A stretch of DNA of 64,000 nucleotides from Rufibacter latericius (GTDB lineage: Bacteria; Bacteroidota; Bacteroidia; Cytophagales; Hymenobacteraceae), in contig NZ_RJJD01000008.1 of the NCBI RefSeq assembly GCF_003721515.1, positions 62,001-126,000 on the forward strand. The letters run 5' to 3'. Shown here piece after piece: positions 44,578 to 53,222 of the stretch. Numbering within the stretch: the stretch's first letter is position 1; every line of letters begins with the position of its first letter. The notes under the pieces were generated by a model, which saw nothing but the letters and a program-made list of their open reading frames with translations, searched no databases and was not told the DNA's origin. The position numbers and the translations under genes are program-made.

Positions 44578-45792
44578 ATGACTACTACTCCCCATTCTTC
44601 CCCCACTCACCCCGCGTTTACCAAACTGCACCTTTGGGTTATGACCATCGCTACAGGTATGGTGGTGGCCAACCTTTACTACAACCAGCCACTGCTGGGG
44701 CGTATTGCCGCCACGTTCCAGGTATCAGAGGCCAAAGCCGGAAGCCTGGCCATGCTCACACAGATCGGGTATGCGGTGGGCATGCTCTTTATTATTCCGC
44801 TGGGCGACATGCTGCGCCGCAAGCGCCTGATCATGGTAGATTTCGCGGCCATTATCATGGCCTTGCTTCTGGCGGGCTTCGCGGTGAACATAGAGTCGTT
44901 GATGGTGGCTAGTTTCCTGATCGGGGCCACCTCGGTGGTGCCTCAGCTGCTGATTCCCATGGCGGCTCACCTGGCAAAACCCGAGACCCGCGGCCGAACG
45001 GTGGGCTTTGTGATGAGCGGTCTTTTGATTGGCATCCTGCTTTCCAGAACCGTGAGCGGCTTTGTAGGTGCCCATCTGGGCTGGCGGGCCATGTTCTTCA
45101 TTGCCGCCGGAATGATGTTGATGTTGTGGGCCGCCCTCTATTTTCTTTTACCAGAGGTGCATCCGCATTTCAAGGGCAATTATAAGAACCTGATGAAATC
45201 ACTGGTGCACCTGATCAAAGAGCAGCCTATGTTGCGATGGGTTTCGTTGCGCGGGGCTTTGTGCTACGCCACCTTTGGGGCGTTCTGGACTACGCTGGTG
45301 TTTCTGCTGGAAGAACCGCCCTTTAACCTGGGCAGCGATGCCGCCGGTCTGTTCGGATTGGTTGGAGCCGCCGGGGCGCTGGGTGCCTCCTTCATGGGCC
45401 GCCTCACCGACAAAGGGGATCCCTTTACCGTCACCACCGTGAGCATTGCGCTTATTGTGGTGTCGTACGTGGTGTTTGGGTTCTCCGGAAGCAGCATCGT
45501 AGGCTTGGTCATTGGGGTCATCCTGTTGGACTTAGGCATTCAGGCTACGCACATCTCCAACCAGACGTTTATTTTCTCTATCCTGCCCGAGGCCCGTAAC
45601 CGCCTCAATACGGTTTACATGGTTACTTATTTTATAGGCGGGGCTTCTGGCACGTTCATCGCCAGCCAGGCCTGGCACCTGTGGAAATGGAACGGGGTGG
45701 TCGCCGTCGGGTTGCTTTTCTCCAGCTTGGCCCTGGTGCTGCATCTGGTGTTTATGCGTTCCAAGTCCGTTGCAACTCCAGTTGTGAGCTAG
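44578..45792 (+). CDS. MFS transporter
   Basis: Twelve-helix inner-membrane secondary transporter. The ATG at 44578 gives 404 residues; a TTG-started extension from 44521 adds a non-membrane leader without support. The signature between helices 2 and 3 is GDMLRRKRLIM, and helix 1 contains MVVANLYYNQPLLG, a motif of the arabinose-efflux-like (YdhP/AraJ) subgroup. It follows the kinase gene by 131 nt. Substrate unknown; sugar or drug efflux is typical. Confidence 0.9.
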   Translation: MTTTPHSSPTHPAFTKLHLWVMTIATGMVVANLYYNQPLLGRIAATFQVSEAKAGSLAMLTQIGYAVGMLFIIPLGDMLRRKRLIMVDFAAIIMALLLAGFAVNIESLMVASFLIGATSVVPQLLIPMAAHLAKPETRGRTVGFVMSGLLIGILLSRTVSGFVGAHLGWRAMFFIAAGMMLMLWAALYFLLPEVHPHFKGNYKNLMKSLVHLIKEQPMLRWVSLRGALCYATFGAFWTTLVFLLEEPPFNLGSDAAGLFGLVGAAGALGASFMGRLTDKGDPFTVTTVSIALIVVSYVVFGFSGSSIVGLVIGVILLDLGIQATHISNQTFIFSILPEARNRLNTVYMVTYFIGGASGTFIASQAWHLWKWNGVVAVGLLFSSLALVLHLVFMRSKSVATPVVS

Positions 45793-45802
45793 GAAAGGAG
45801 CT

Positions 45803-45842
45803 TCGTTTTAAGTTGATTTTCCCAAAACCTGCCCTAAAACGA
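45803..45842. repeat. Intergenic palindrome, copy P
   Basis: TCGTTTTAAGTTGATTTTCC then CAAAACCTGCCCTAAAACGA, 10 nt after the MFS stop. The remainder of the 45793-46097 gap holds only copy Q. Confidence 0.75.
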
Positions 45843-46019
45843 TCCATCCGCCTCGGTGCTGGAAAACAAAAAAGTTTGATCAGTAGAAAGGAAACCTAGC
45901 GTATCAAAAGCATAAAACCGGAATTGCTACAAACAAGGCATCGGCTTTTCCCAAACTATGGGGTAACTGAGCTTTCCGACACCAATTATCTCTTTCTCCA
46001 ATAAACAGTGCGCAAAACA

Positions 46020-46069
46020 AACCCGCGTTTAGAGGCTCCTTTCGGGAAAGCGGCCTCTAAACGCGGGTT
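46020..46069. repeat. Intergenic palindrome, copy Q (terminator-like)
   Basis: AACCCGCGTTTAGAGG and CCTCTAAACGCGGGTT are exact complements (16 bp), 28 nt downstream of the histidine phosphatase stop; it probably terminates that transcript. Confidence 0.88.
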
Positions 46070-46097
46070 ATTTGTTCTATACACTTTTGGCTAAACT

Positions 46098-46694
46098 CTA
46101 GTTAGTGGAAGCCGATGACGGGGCGCCGTATTTCTGGACTTCCACCGTTGGTTCTTTTCCTTCGTTCAGGGTCACTTTGAACAGGAAGTCATATTGGCTG
46201 TCGGTGATCTCGGCGAAGGGCTTTATGCCTCCCAGGGCTTCAATCAAGGGAAGGACGGTATTGGAGTGGCCCGCCACCACCACGGTTTTACCGGCGAAAT
46301 CCTGCTTTATTTTCTGCACCAGTCCGGCCGGGTCTTTGGCATCGTAGGACTGTACGGTGGCTTTTTTGGCGGTTGCGAGCGGCTGCAGGGTCTGCTGGGT
46401 ACGTTTGTATTGGGTGGCGAAGAACCCGGCCACTGGAACAGAGGCTAGTTGGGTGCGTAACACCTCGGCGCGGGCGCGGCCTGCCTCAGATAAATCCGGG
46501 TCATCGGTCATGGTGCCGTTGTTAGCGGCTTTTTCGGCGTGGCGCACCAGGTAGACCACGGTTTGCCGGGCGGCACTTCCTTTTTTGCCTGTTCCAGTGG
46601 GGGTATTCTGGGCCGAGCAGTGGAACATGGAGAAAGTAGCCAGGAAGCATATTCCCAGCAGAAATAGAGATTTGATCTGTTTCATAGCGTTCAA
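46098..46694 (-). CDS. Exported histidine phosphatase (phosphoglycerate-mutase fold)
   Basis: 198 residues with a hydrophobic export signal ending in MFHC (Cys26), probably a lipoprotein. The catalytic RHG-type motif is VYLVRHAEKA (Arg51, His52), and the second His is in VVVAGHSNTV. The DPDLSEAGRARAE stretch is typical of this superfamily. Likely a periplasmic or surface phosphatase of unknown substrate. A start at the fourth residue (MKQ) is equally possible. Confidence 0.88.
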   Translation of the reverse strand: MNAMKQIKSLFLLGICFLATFSMFHCSAQNTPTGTGKKGSAARQTVVYLVRHAEKAANNGTMTDDPDLSEAGRARAEVLRTQLASVPVAGFFATQYKRTQQTLQPLATAKKATVQSYDAKDPAGLVQKIKQDFAGKTVVVAGHSNTVLPLIEALGGIKPFAEITDSQYDFLFKVTLNEGKEPTVEVQKYGAPSSASTN

Positions 46695-46747
46695 GAAGGG
46701 TAAGTCAAATCAAGGTAGGAAGAAATTCCCTAAATCAACAACGCTCC

Positions 46748-46784
46748 CGTTTAGGGGCTCTTTTTGGCAAAACAAGTCTAAAAG
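46748..46784. repeat. Intergenic palindrome, copy R, overlapping a stop codon
   Basis: CGTTTAGGGGCTCTTTTTGG then CAAAACAAGTCTAAAAG. The right arm supplies the TAG stop of the NUDIX gene. Confidence 0.75.
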
Positions 46785-47365
46785 ACCAGCAGGCGGTGTA
46801 TCTGGGCGTACTGCAGTAGCATAATGGTCTTGGCATCTTTGATCTCGCCGGTTTCCATCAGCCGGAGCGCCTCCTGAAACGGGAGCTCCAGCACCTCAAT
46901 GTTTTCCTGTTCCTCGGCATGGCCGCCGCCCTCCGTGACCTTCATGTCTTTGCTGTATTCGGCCACAAAGAAGAAGAGTTTCTCGGTCACCGATCCCGGC
47001 GACATGTAGGCCTCCATTACTTTTCTAACGTCAGAAACCCGGTAGCCGGTCTCTTCTTCGGTCTCGCGCTTGATGCACTCAGTGGGGTCATCCTGGTCCA
47101 GCAGGCCGGCGCAGGTCTCCAGCAGCATGCCGTCTGCGTTGTCGTTGAGGTACGTGGGCATCCTGAACTGCCGGGTTAAAATGACGGAGTTGGTAGAGGC
47201 GTTATAGAGCAGAATGGTGGCTCCGTTGCCCCGGTCATAGGCTTCGCGGCTTTGGGTTTCCCAGGCGCCGTCGGGTTTCCGGTAATCAAAGGTAACCTTG
47301 TTCAGGGTGTACCAATTGTCTGAAAGGAGCTCGGTTTTGATGTTCTTTACGTTGGGTTGGTCCAT
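46778..47365 (-). CDS. NUDIX hydrolase, NudK/ADP-ribose pyrophosphatase-like
   Basis: Hydrolyses nucleotide-sugar pyrophosphates; NudK prefers GDP-mannose. The 195 residues include the Nudix box [22 protein letters not shown] (written here by its key residues Gly, Arg-Glu and Glu-Glu-x-Gly) and the NudK-like downstream stretch [18 protein letters not shown]. The last residues and stop (LLVF, TAG) are encoded within a copy of the palindromic repeat, so the C-terminus may have been reshaped by it. Confidence 0.88.
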   Translation of the reverse strand: MDQPNVKNIKTELLSDNWYTLNKVTFDYRKPDGAWETQSREAYDRGNGATILLYNASTNSVILTRQFRMPTYLNDNADGMLLETCAGLLDQDDPTECIKRETEEETGYRVSDVRKVMEAYMSPGSVTEKLFFFVAEYSKDMKVTEGGGHAEEQENIEVLELPFQEALRLMETGEIKDAKTIMLLQYAQIHRLLVF

Positions 47366-47573
47366 ATCTACAGCATATAAAGGAAAACGAAGAAGAAAGG
47401 CGAAAGCGGAGAAATCTGGGTCTGAAATTTTCTTTTGGGGAGCTTTGCGTTGACTTTCGGTTTGTTTTTCAGGCTTCTACCAAAATTCGGATGCAAAACG
47501 AACAAAAGCGTAAAATATTTGGCTAAAACTATATTTATTAAAATCAGTATGTAGCAGAAGTTAGAACCTATTT

Positions 47574-48305
47574 ATGCAACTGCTTTTCCAACCCCGACTT
47601 TTCGCCCGTATTCCCCTTTTTTCCCTGTTGCTGCTGTTGGCGGCCGGAGGCTGTAAAACCGCCAAGACCCATTACCGCGAAGGGCTGGAGCGGGCCAGCA
47701 AAGACGATTACATAGGAGCCGTGCGGGAGTACGATGCCGCCATCGCCAAGAAACCCGATGACGGCAGCCTGTACCGCCTGCGTGGGGTAGCCAAATACGA
47801 GATGGACGATTTTGACGGCGCTTTCGCAGATTTCAGCCAGGCTATCCTTTTGGTGCCCAACGATGCCGAGTCCTTTAAATTCCGGGGCGATATCAAGCAG
47901 AACCGGGGCCAGTACAAACAAGCCATCGAGGACTACAACCAGGCCATCACGCACCAACCCAACTACGCCAAGGCTTACAACAACCGGGGCCTCACCCGCG
48001 CGCGCCTTAAAGACATAAAAGGAGCGGTACAGGATTTCACCCAAGCCATTACTTTGCAGGAAGACTATGCCGTGGCATACCTGAACCGAGCGAACCTACG
48101 CATGCGCCAGAAGCAGTACACCCCGGCCATGGAAGACTATGACCGCGCCATTTCCCTAGACCCTAACATGGTGCAAGCCTTCTACAACCGCGGCGTGCTG
48201 AAACATACCCTCAAGAACCGCAAGGGTGCCTGCCAGGACTGGCAAAGAGCCTTTGAACTGGGTTCCCCCGAAGCCAGCAACCTCCTTAACCGCTTCTGTA
48301 AGTAA
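47574..48305 (+). CDS. TPR-repeat lipoprotein
   Basis: 243 residues. The lipoprotein signal ends AAGGC (Cys27). Six or so tetratricopeptide repeats of 34 residues follow from about residue 35, each with the A-x-x-x-Y-x-x-A/G and YNNRG or YLNRA signatures. TPR arrays act as protein-binding scaffolds at the envelope. Partners unknown. Confidence 0.88.
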   Translation: MQLLFQPRLFARIPLFSLLLLLAAGGCKTAKTHYREGLERASKDDYIGAVREYDAAIAKKPDDGSLYRLRGVAKYEMDDFDGAFADFSQAILLVPNDAESFKFRGDIKQNRGQYKQAIEDYNQAITHQPNYAKAYNNRGLTRARLKDIKGAVQDFTQAITLQEDYAVAYLNRANLRMRQKQYTPAMEDYDRAISLDPNMVQAFYNRGVLKHTLKNRKGACQDWQRAFELGSPEASNLLNRFCK

Positions 48306-48415
48306 GTTTCAGACGAATATTTAGCTATACCCGCATTCTCTCGCCCTTCAAGGGAAACTTTCCTTTATATCACCCAATTTTTCCTATTCTTTTAATAGCC
48401 GCAGAAATCTAATTG

Positions 48416-48453
48416 CGTTTAGAGGCAGCTTTCCTGAAAAGAGGCTGTAAACG
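48416..48453. repeat. Intergenic palindrome, copy S
   Basis: CGTTTAGAGGCAGCTTTCC then TGAAAAGAGGCTGTAAACG, between the TPR gene and fabG. Confidence 0.8.
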
Positions 48454-48569
48454 GATCTTCTCTGTGAAAAGCTTGGGGTGTTTCTTTGGCTCCCGCCCGC
48501 AATTAGTATATTTGGCTCCGAGAACCGGGGAGCATCTCCAAACAGGTGGTGGCCCTTTAAAGAAGCTTT

Positions 48570-49316
48570 ATGAAATTACTGGAAGGAAAAATTGCCTTAG
48601 TAACCGGGGCCTCCAAAGGCATTGGCCGGGCCATCGCGAAGAAATATGCCGAAATGGGTGCCAATGTGGCCTTCACCTATCTCTCCAGCGTGGAGAAAGG
48701 ACAGGCCCTGGAGCAGGAATTAGCCGAGTACGGCATCCAGGCCAAAGGTTACCGTTCAGATGCCTCTGATTTTACCCAGGCTGAGCAATTGGTGGAATCT
48801 GTGGTAAAAGACTTCGGCAAACTGGATGTGCTGGTGAACAACGCCGGTATCACCAAAGACGGTTTGCTGATGCGCATGAGCGAAGACCAATGGGATGCCG
48901 TAATCAACACCAACCTTAAATCGGTTTTCAACCTGACCAAAGCCGCCACCAAGCACATGATGCGGGCCAAGAGCGGCTCTATCATTAACATGACTTCTGT
49001 GGTAGGCATTAAAGGCAACGCCGGACAGGCCAACTACGCCGCTTCTAAAGCCGGCATCATCGGGTTCACGAAATCAGTGGCCTTGGAGTTAGGCTCTAGA
49101 AACATCCGCAGCAACGCCATCGCGCCGGGCTTCATTGAAACCGATATGACCGATGAGCTGGATGCCGCCGTGGTAGCCGAGTGGCGCAAAGCCATTCCGC
49201 TGAAACGCGGAGGTTCCCCAGACGATGTGGCCAATGCCGCTGTATTCCTGGCTTCTGATTTATCTGCTTACGTAACCGGCCAAACCCTGCAGGTAGACGG
49301 CGGAATGCTTACCTAA
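48570..49316 (+). CDS. fabG: 3-oxoacyl-ACP reductase FabG
   Basis: NADPH-dependent reductase of the fatty-acid elongation cycle. The 248 residues (usual length) have TGASKGIG at 12-19, NNAG at 90-93 and the catalytic Ser143, Tyr156, Lys160 (NYAASKAG), ending QTLQVDGGM. It stands alone here rather than in a fab cluster, followed by its own terminator. Confidence 0.94.
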   Translation: MKLLEGKIALVTGASKGIGRAIAKKYAEMGANVAFTYLSSVEKGQALEQELAEYGIQAKGYRSDASDFTQAEQLVESVVKDFGKLDVLVNNAGITKDGLLMRMSEDQWDAVINTNLKSVFNLTKAATKHMMRAKSGSIINMTSVVGIKGNAGQANYAASKAGIIGFTKSVALELGSRNIRSNAIAPGFIETDMTDELDAAVVAEWRKAIPLKRGGSPDDVANAAVFLASDLSAYVTGQTLQVDGGMLT

Positions 49317-49350
49317 CTTTCATTAAGAATCAGGAATCACCTATGATATT

Positions 49351-49392
49351 AAGCCGATGTTGGTGAAGACTGACATCGGCTTTGTTTTTTTA
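49351..49392 (+). terminator. fabG terminator
   Basis: AAGCCGATGT (49351-49360) pairs with ACATCGGCTT (49373-49382), then a run of T. Confidence 0.9.
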
Positions 49393-49407
49393 TTGTCGGG
49401 GCCATTC

Positions 49408-49443
49408 CTTTTAGCGGTCCTTTTCCGAAAACATGCCTAAAAC
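49408..49443. repeat. Intergenic palindrome, copy T
   Basis: CTTTTAGCGGTCCTTTTCC then GAAAACATGCCTAAAAC, between fabG and the VWA-type gene. Confidence 0.7.
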
Positions 49444-49573
49444 CCTAGAAAGGCAATAACATGGGTAAGCAGTCAGTTAAAAGAAATAAAGAGCCTGACT
49501 TTAAGCGATTCACCTTAAATATGCCGGAGTTCTTTTATCTTGCCCTTTGATCCTGTGACCTAACTCACCGTTT

Positions 49574-51661
49574 GTGCAATCACTCCAACTCCACACGGCT
49601 TATTCCCCTTGGTATGCATTGCTTTGCCTGGCAGTAGGAATAGGTGTATCCTGGTTTATGTACCGCCGGGGCGGCCCCTGGCCCACGGGTCTGCGTTGGC
49701 TGTTAGCCTCTTTGCGGGCACTACTGGTAGCCTTGGTGTGCTTTCTGCTGCTGGAGCCCTACACCCGCCGCATCCGGCAGGAGGAAGTGAAACCTAAAGT
49801 AGTACTGGCCCTGGACAACTCCCAATCGGTGGGGCTGTTCACCGGAAAGGACGATTTGAACCGCACCTTGCAGGGACTGGATGCGCTTGCCCAACGGTTG
49901 CAGGACAACGGACTGGAAGTAGTAAAACAAACCTTTCAGGAGGGAGACACCGCGGTTACTGCTTTTGCGCAAGCTCCGTTCAAAGCCCCTATCACCAACC
50001 TGCATGCCCTGGTAGAAAAAGGGGAACGCGCCTACCGTACCCAGAACCTGGCCGCTACGGTGCTTATCACAGACGGAATCCATAACCAAGGCCCTACCCC
50101 AACCTTCCAACTATACGGCGCCCCAATCTACCCTTTGGCGTTGGGCGATACCGTAGCCAAGCGCGATGTAGTACTGGAGGAAGTGCAATACAACAAAATC
50201 AACTACACGGGCACCTCATTTCCGGTGGTGGCCCGAGTTCGGCATACCGGTTTCGGAGGAACGGCCGCCACGGTGCTGCTTCAGGAAAACGGCAAAACCA
50301 TCCAGCGGAAATCCATCAACCTGCCGCGCAGCGGCGCCATTGAAACCTCTTTTCAGGTAACCGCCGCCCAGGCCGGCAAGAAACATTACCAGGTCCTGGT
50401 GCAGCCCATCACCGGCGAGTTCACCAACCTCAACAACCGTCGGCACGCTTACCTGGAAATCATCAAAGGGAAACTGAAAGTACTGGTGGCCGCCGCCGCC
50501 CCGCACCCCGACATCAAAGCCCTGCGCAGCGCGCTACGCACCAATCCCTTGCTGGACGTGGAGGTAGTTTTGGGCCCTTTTCAGGATCCTACGTTCAAAA
50601 CGCCGTATGACGCCGCCATCCTGCACCAGATCCCCAACGCCGCCGGGGTGGGCACCGATTGGCTGCGCCGATTAAGGTCCGCGAAGGTTCCCTCGTTCTA
50701 CATATTGGGTGCCCAGACCGATTTCAATGCCTTCAACACCTTACAGGCGGGAGTTCAGTTAAACCGGCCTTCGCCGCAGTTTGACGAGGTGCAGCCCCTG
50801 CTGAACAACGCTTTCCAACGATTTTCCACCGAGCCTATTGCCCAAAGCCGCATCAAAGCCTGGCCTCCAACGGCCGTTACTTTCGGGGACTGGAGGATTG
50901 CGCCTGCGGCCGAAGTCATTCTGCAACAACAGGTGGGCAGCGTACGCACCACCAAACCCTTGCTGGTGTACAAACCGGCGGCTCCTACTCCCTCGGCAGT
51001 ACTCCTCACCGACGGAAGCTGGCAGTGGCGCCTCACCGAATCTGCGGACCATGGCACTTCCCAGATCTATGACGAGCTCATGACGCACCTGGTGCAACTG
51101 CTGGCCAACCGCCGGAACCAGAAGCGCCTGCACGTATACCCGGTCAAAGACGAGTTCGAAACCTCGGAGGGCGTCACCCTGCAAGCCGATGTCTTCAATG
51201 CGGTGCAGGAAGAGATCTTTGGGCAGACCATTTCGCTTACCCTTACCCACGAAGGCGGCAAACAAACGCAACACCGTTTCCGGCATGAACAGGGCGGCGA
51301 AGGCCTGCGCCTGGGAAACCTGCCCGTAGGCGTTTACCGCTACACCGCCTCTACCCGAGTAGAAAACCAAACCCATTCCGATACCGGCGAATTTATGGTG
51401 CAGGAACAAAACCTGGAATCGCTCATGGCCGTGGCCGACCATAGCCTGCTGAGCCAGGTGGCGGCCCGCTCTGAGACGCGGCTCTATTATCCCGCCCAAC
51501 TGGCCCAACTAGAGCAGGACTTACTGAAGGCCAACTTCAAAACCATTTTGCGCAGCTACGAAGAGGAAAAAGACCTTCTGGAACAACCTTGGTTCTATTT
51601 CCTGCTTCTGGGTTTGGCCTGTGCTGAGTGGGCCCTGCGCCGTTTTTACGGCAGTTTGTAA
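49574..51661 (+). CDS. VWA-type membrane protein
   Basis: 695 residues from a GTG at 49574, the only in-frame start ahead of the first membrane helix. Helices lie at about 14-30 and 44-61. A von Willebrand A-like domain begins KVVLALDNSQS with MIDAS residues Asp81, Ser83, Ser85 and a later LITDG. Further beta-sandwich regions follow, and a middle segment (KLKVLVAAAAPHPDIKALRSAL) is reminiscent of a class I glutamine-amidotransferase fold. One C-terminal helix ends at 690. The layout is that of large Bacteroidota membrane proteins related to BatA; no MoxR ATPase is adjacent. Function unknown. Confidence 0.72.
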   Translation: MQSLQLHTAYSPWYALLCLAVGIGVSWFMYRRGGPWPTGLRWLLASLRALLVALVCFLLLEPYTRRIRQEEVKPKVVLALDNSQSVGLFTGKDDLNRTLQGLDALAQRLQDNGLEVVKQTFQEGDTAVTAFAQAPFKAPITNLHALVEKGERAYRTQNLAATVLITDGIHNQGPTPTFQLYGAPIYPLALGDTVAKRDVVLEEVQYNKINYTGTSFPVVARVRHTGFGGTAATVLLQENGKTIQRKSINLPRSGAIETSFQVTAAQAGKKHYQVLVQPITGEFTNLNNRRHAYLEIIKGKLKVLVAAAAPHPDIKALRSALRTNPLLDVEVVLGPFQDPTFKTPYDAAILHQIPNAAGVGTDWLRRLRSAKVPSFYILGAQTDFNAFNTLQAGVQLNRPSPQFDEVQPLLNNAFQRFSTEPIAQSRIKAWPPTAVTFGDWRIAPAAEVILQQQVGSVRTTKPLLVYKPAAPTPSAVLLTDGSWQWRLTESADHGTSQIYDELMTHLVQLLANRRNQKRLHVYPVKDEFETSEGVTLQADVFNAVQEEIFGQTISLTLTHEGGKQTQHRFRHEQGGEGLRLGNLPVGVYRYTASTRVENQTHSDTGEFMVQEQNLESLMAVADHSLLSQVAARSETRLYYPAQLAQLEQDLLKANFKTILRSYEEEKDLLEQPWFYFLLLGLACAEWALRRFYGSL

Positions 51662-51690
51662 AAAGAAGCCTCAAAACAAGTTTCGGACTT

Positions 51691-51729
51691 AACAGAAAAG
51701 GCTGCCTACTTTAGGCAGCCTTTTCTGTT
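51691..51729. terminator. Bidirectional terminator, 18-bp perfect stem
   Basis: AACAGAAAAGGCTGCCTA and its exact complement around CTT. It serves the VWA-type gene and the convergent small lipoprotein gene. Confidence 0.92.
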
Positions 51730-51734
51730 GGAAG

Positions 51735-51953
51735 CTATTGATTTCCCCCAGTTCCGGTAGAGTCAACCGCCGGCGGAATGGTATCGGCGCGGTTGTCGGC
51801 ACCCCCGGTTTCATAATCCTGGGCCCGTACACTGGGGTCCCGGTCCTCGGTGGCGGTGGGCTCCACATCTCCCTCCTTAGGTTTGGTAGCGGAATTACAG
51901 CTCGCCAGGAAGAACAGCGGCAAAGCGGCGCAAAGAATGAGGCTCTTTTTCAT
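51735..51953 (-). CDS. Small lipoprotein of unknown function
   Basis: 72 residues: signal MKKSLILCAALPLFF with lipobox LASC, then a low-complexity acidic tail (GDVEPTATEDRDPSVRAQ...). No recognised domain. Its lipobox and terminator support a real gene. Confidence 0.7.
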   Translation of the reverse strand: MKKSLILCAALPLFFLASCNSATKPKEGDVEPTATEDRDPSVRAQDYETGGADNRADTIPPAVDSTGTGGNQ

Positions 51954-52155
51954 AGCTATCGGTTTTGGTGCAGTAGGAGTTTACGGGCTTATGCGCCTAA
52001 AAATCGGCGGATGAAACCCATAAACGGTTCACGTTCACCCTCTATACGTATTCTGCCCACAGTGGATGGAAACACCCAAATCTACCTTTTTTGGGCCCCG
52101 AATTTTTTTGCTTCCCTGTGGTAACAAGCACTGTTGAATCAGGGGAGGAAATCCA

Positions 52156-52190
52156 TTTTCAGGCCGTTTTAGAGAAAGGAGCACTAAAAC
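52156..52190. repeat. Intergenic palindrome, copy V
   Basis: TTTTCAGGCCGTTTTAGAG then AAAGGAGCACTAAAAC, 44 nt upstream of the likely pseudouridine synthase start. A half copy (CGGGCCTGAAACAGCC) lies further on at about 52991. Confidence 0.6.
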
Positions 52191-52234
52191 AAAAGCATTT
52201 CCGTAATTTTACCCTCCACCTACGTTTTTGTCCT

Positions 52235-52840
52235 TTGCAGTATTTCCTCCTCAACAAGCCCTTTGAAGTTCTCACCCAGTTCACCGATGAGACCGGCCGA
52301 AGCACCCTGAAGGACTTTGTGCCTATCCCTAATGTGTACCCCGTGGGCCGGTTAGACTATGACAGCGAAGGTCTGGTACTGCTCACCGATGACAAGCAAC
52401 TGCAGCACCGCCTGTCTGACCCAAAGTTCAAGGTGGAGAAAACCTATTGGGTGCAGGTAGAAGGCATTCCAACCGATGAGGCGCTGGACCATCTTGAAAG
52501 AGGCGTTCTCATTCAAGGAAAAAAGACCACTCCCGCCAAGGCAAGGCTCCTGGAAGAAGTAAATATGTGGGAACGCTCCAAGCCTATCCGGTTCCGGGCC
52601 AACATTCCTACCACGTGGGTGGAGATCAAAATAAGCCAGGGCATGAACCGTCAGGTGCGCAAAATGACGGCGGCGGTTGGCCACCCAACGTTGCGGCTGG
52701 TGCGCGTGGCGATTGGCACCCTTAAACTGGATTCTTTGCAGCCTGGTGAGTTCAGGGCGCTTACCAGTGAGGAAGTAAAACAACTGAAAGGATTAGCCAA
52801 ACCGGTGAATACCTTTGTAAGACCATATAAGAAAAGGTAA
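52235..52840 (+). CDS. rRNA pseudouridine synthase, RluE-like
   Basis: Converts a specific uridine in 23S rRNA to pseudouridine. I place the start at TTG 52235, which gives MQYFLLNKPFEVLTQFTDE, the usual RluE/RluB-F N-terminus. The frame runs back to 52091 but that part passes through palindrome copy V and is not family-like. The product is 201 residues with catalytic Asp41 in GRLDYDSEGLVLLT and the GMNRQVRKM motif. The S4 domain of RluB/RluF is absent, which fits RluE. Confidence 0.85.
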   Translation: MQYFLLNKPFEVLTQFTDETGRSTLKDFVPIPNVYPVGRLDYDSEGLVLLTDDKQLQHRLSDPKFKVEKTYWVQVEGIPTDEALDHLERGVLIQGKKTTPAKARLLEEVNMWERSKPIRFRANIPTTWVEIKISQGMNRQVRKMTAAVGHPTLRLVRVAIGTLKLDSLQPGEFRALTSEEVKQLKGLAKPVNTFVRPYKKR

Positions 52841-53118
52841 TTTCTGTTCTGAGATAGCTGTTCTCCCCTCCCCCGGGAGATTGCCAGACGGCTTTGCAAG
52901 GATTGGTTCTACTGGAAAGCGCTGGTATCGCTGCCTCGCCCCACGGCGATAAAGGATAACGCCGCTACATTTCTGCTCTTTATAAAAAAACGGGCCTGAA
53001 ACAGCCAATATTTCCCTCCTCCAACCTTCCTCTCCTTAAAAACAAGCCAAAATCGCCGCTTCGGCTGTCACCTTCTGCCTAAACATCGTATAGCTTTTTT
53101 ATTGTCTTTCGGCTGAAA

Positions 53119-53168
53119 TGACATTGTGTCACAAAAAGGCAGAATTATGGCCTTGGCACATCTCTTGT
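53119..53168 (+). promoter_or_regulatory. dnaK promoter, sigma-54-like with upstream palindrome
   Basis: TTGGCACATCTCTTGT at 53153-53168 matches the -24/-12 sigma-54 form TGGCAC-N5-TTGC except for T in place of C at -12. A perfect palindrome TGACA-TTG-TGTCA lies at 53119-53131, about 22 nt upstream. The predicted start is near 53180, about 43 nt before the dnaK ATG. The rest of the 52841-53222 gap holds only a half palindrome repeat. Confidence 0.55.
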
Positions 53169-53222
53169 TAATGAGAGAACATCAAGTTTAAACTAGGAAC
53201 TACTAAAATAAAACTATAGACA

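Noticed and set aside
52091-52234. N-terminal extension of the pseudouridine synthase
   Set aside because: Encoded by palindrome copy V and AT-rich sequence, not by family-like sequence.
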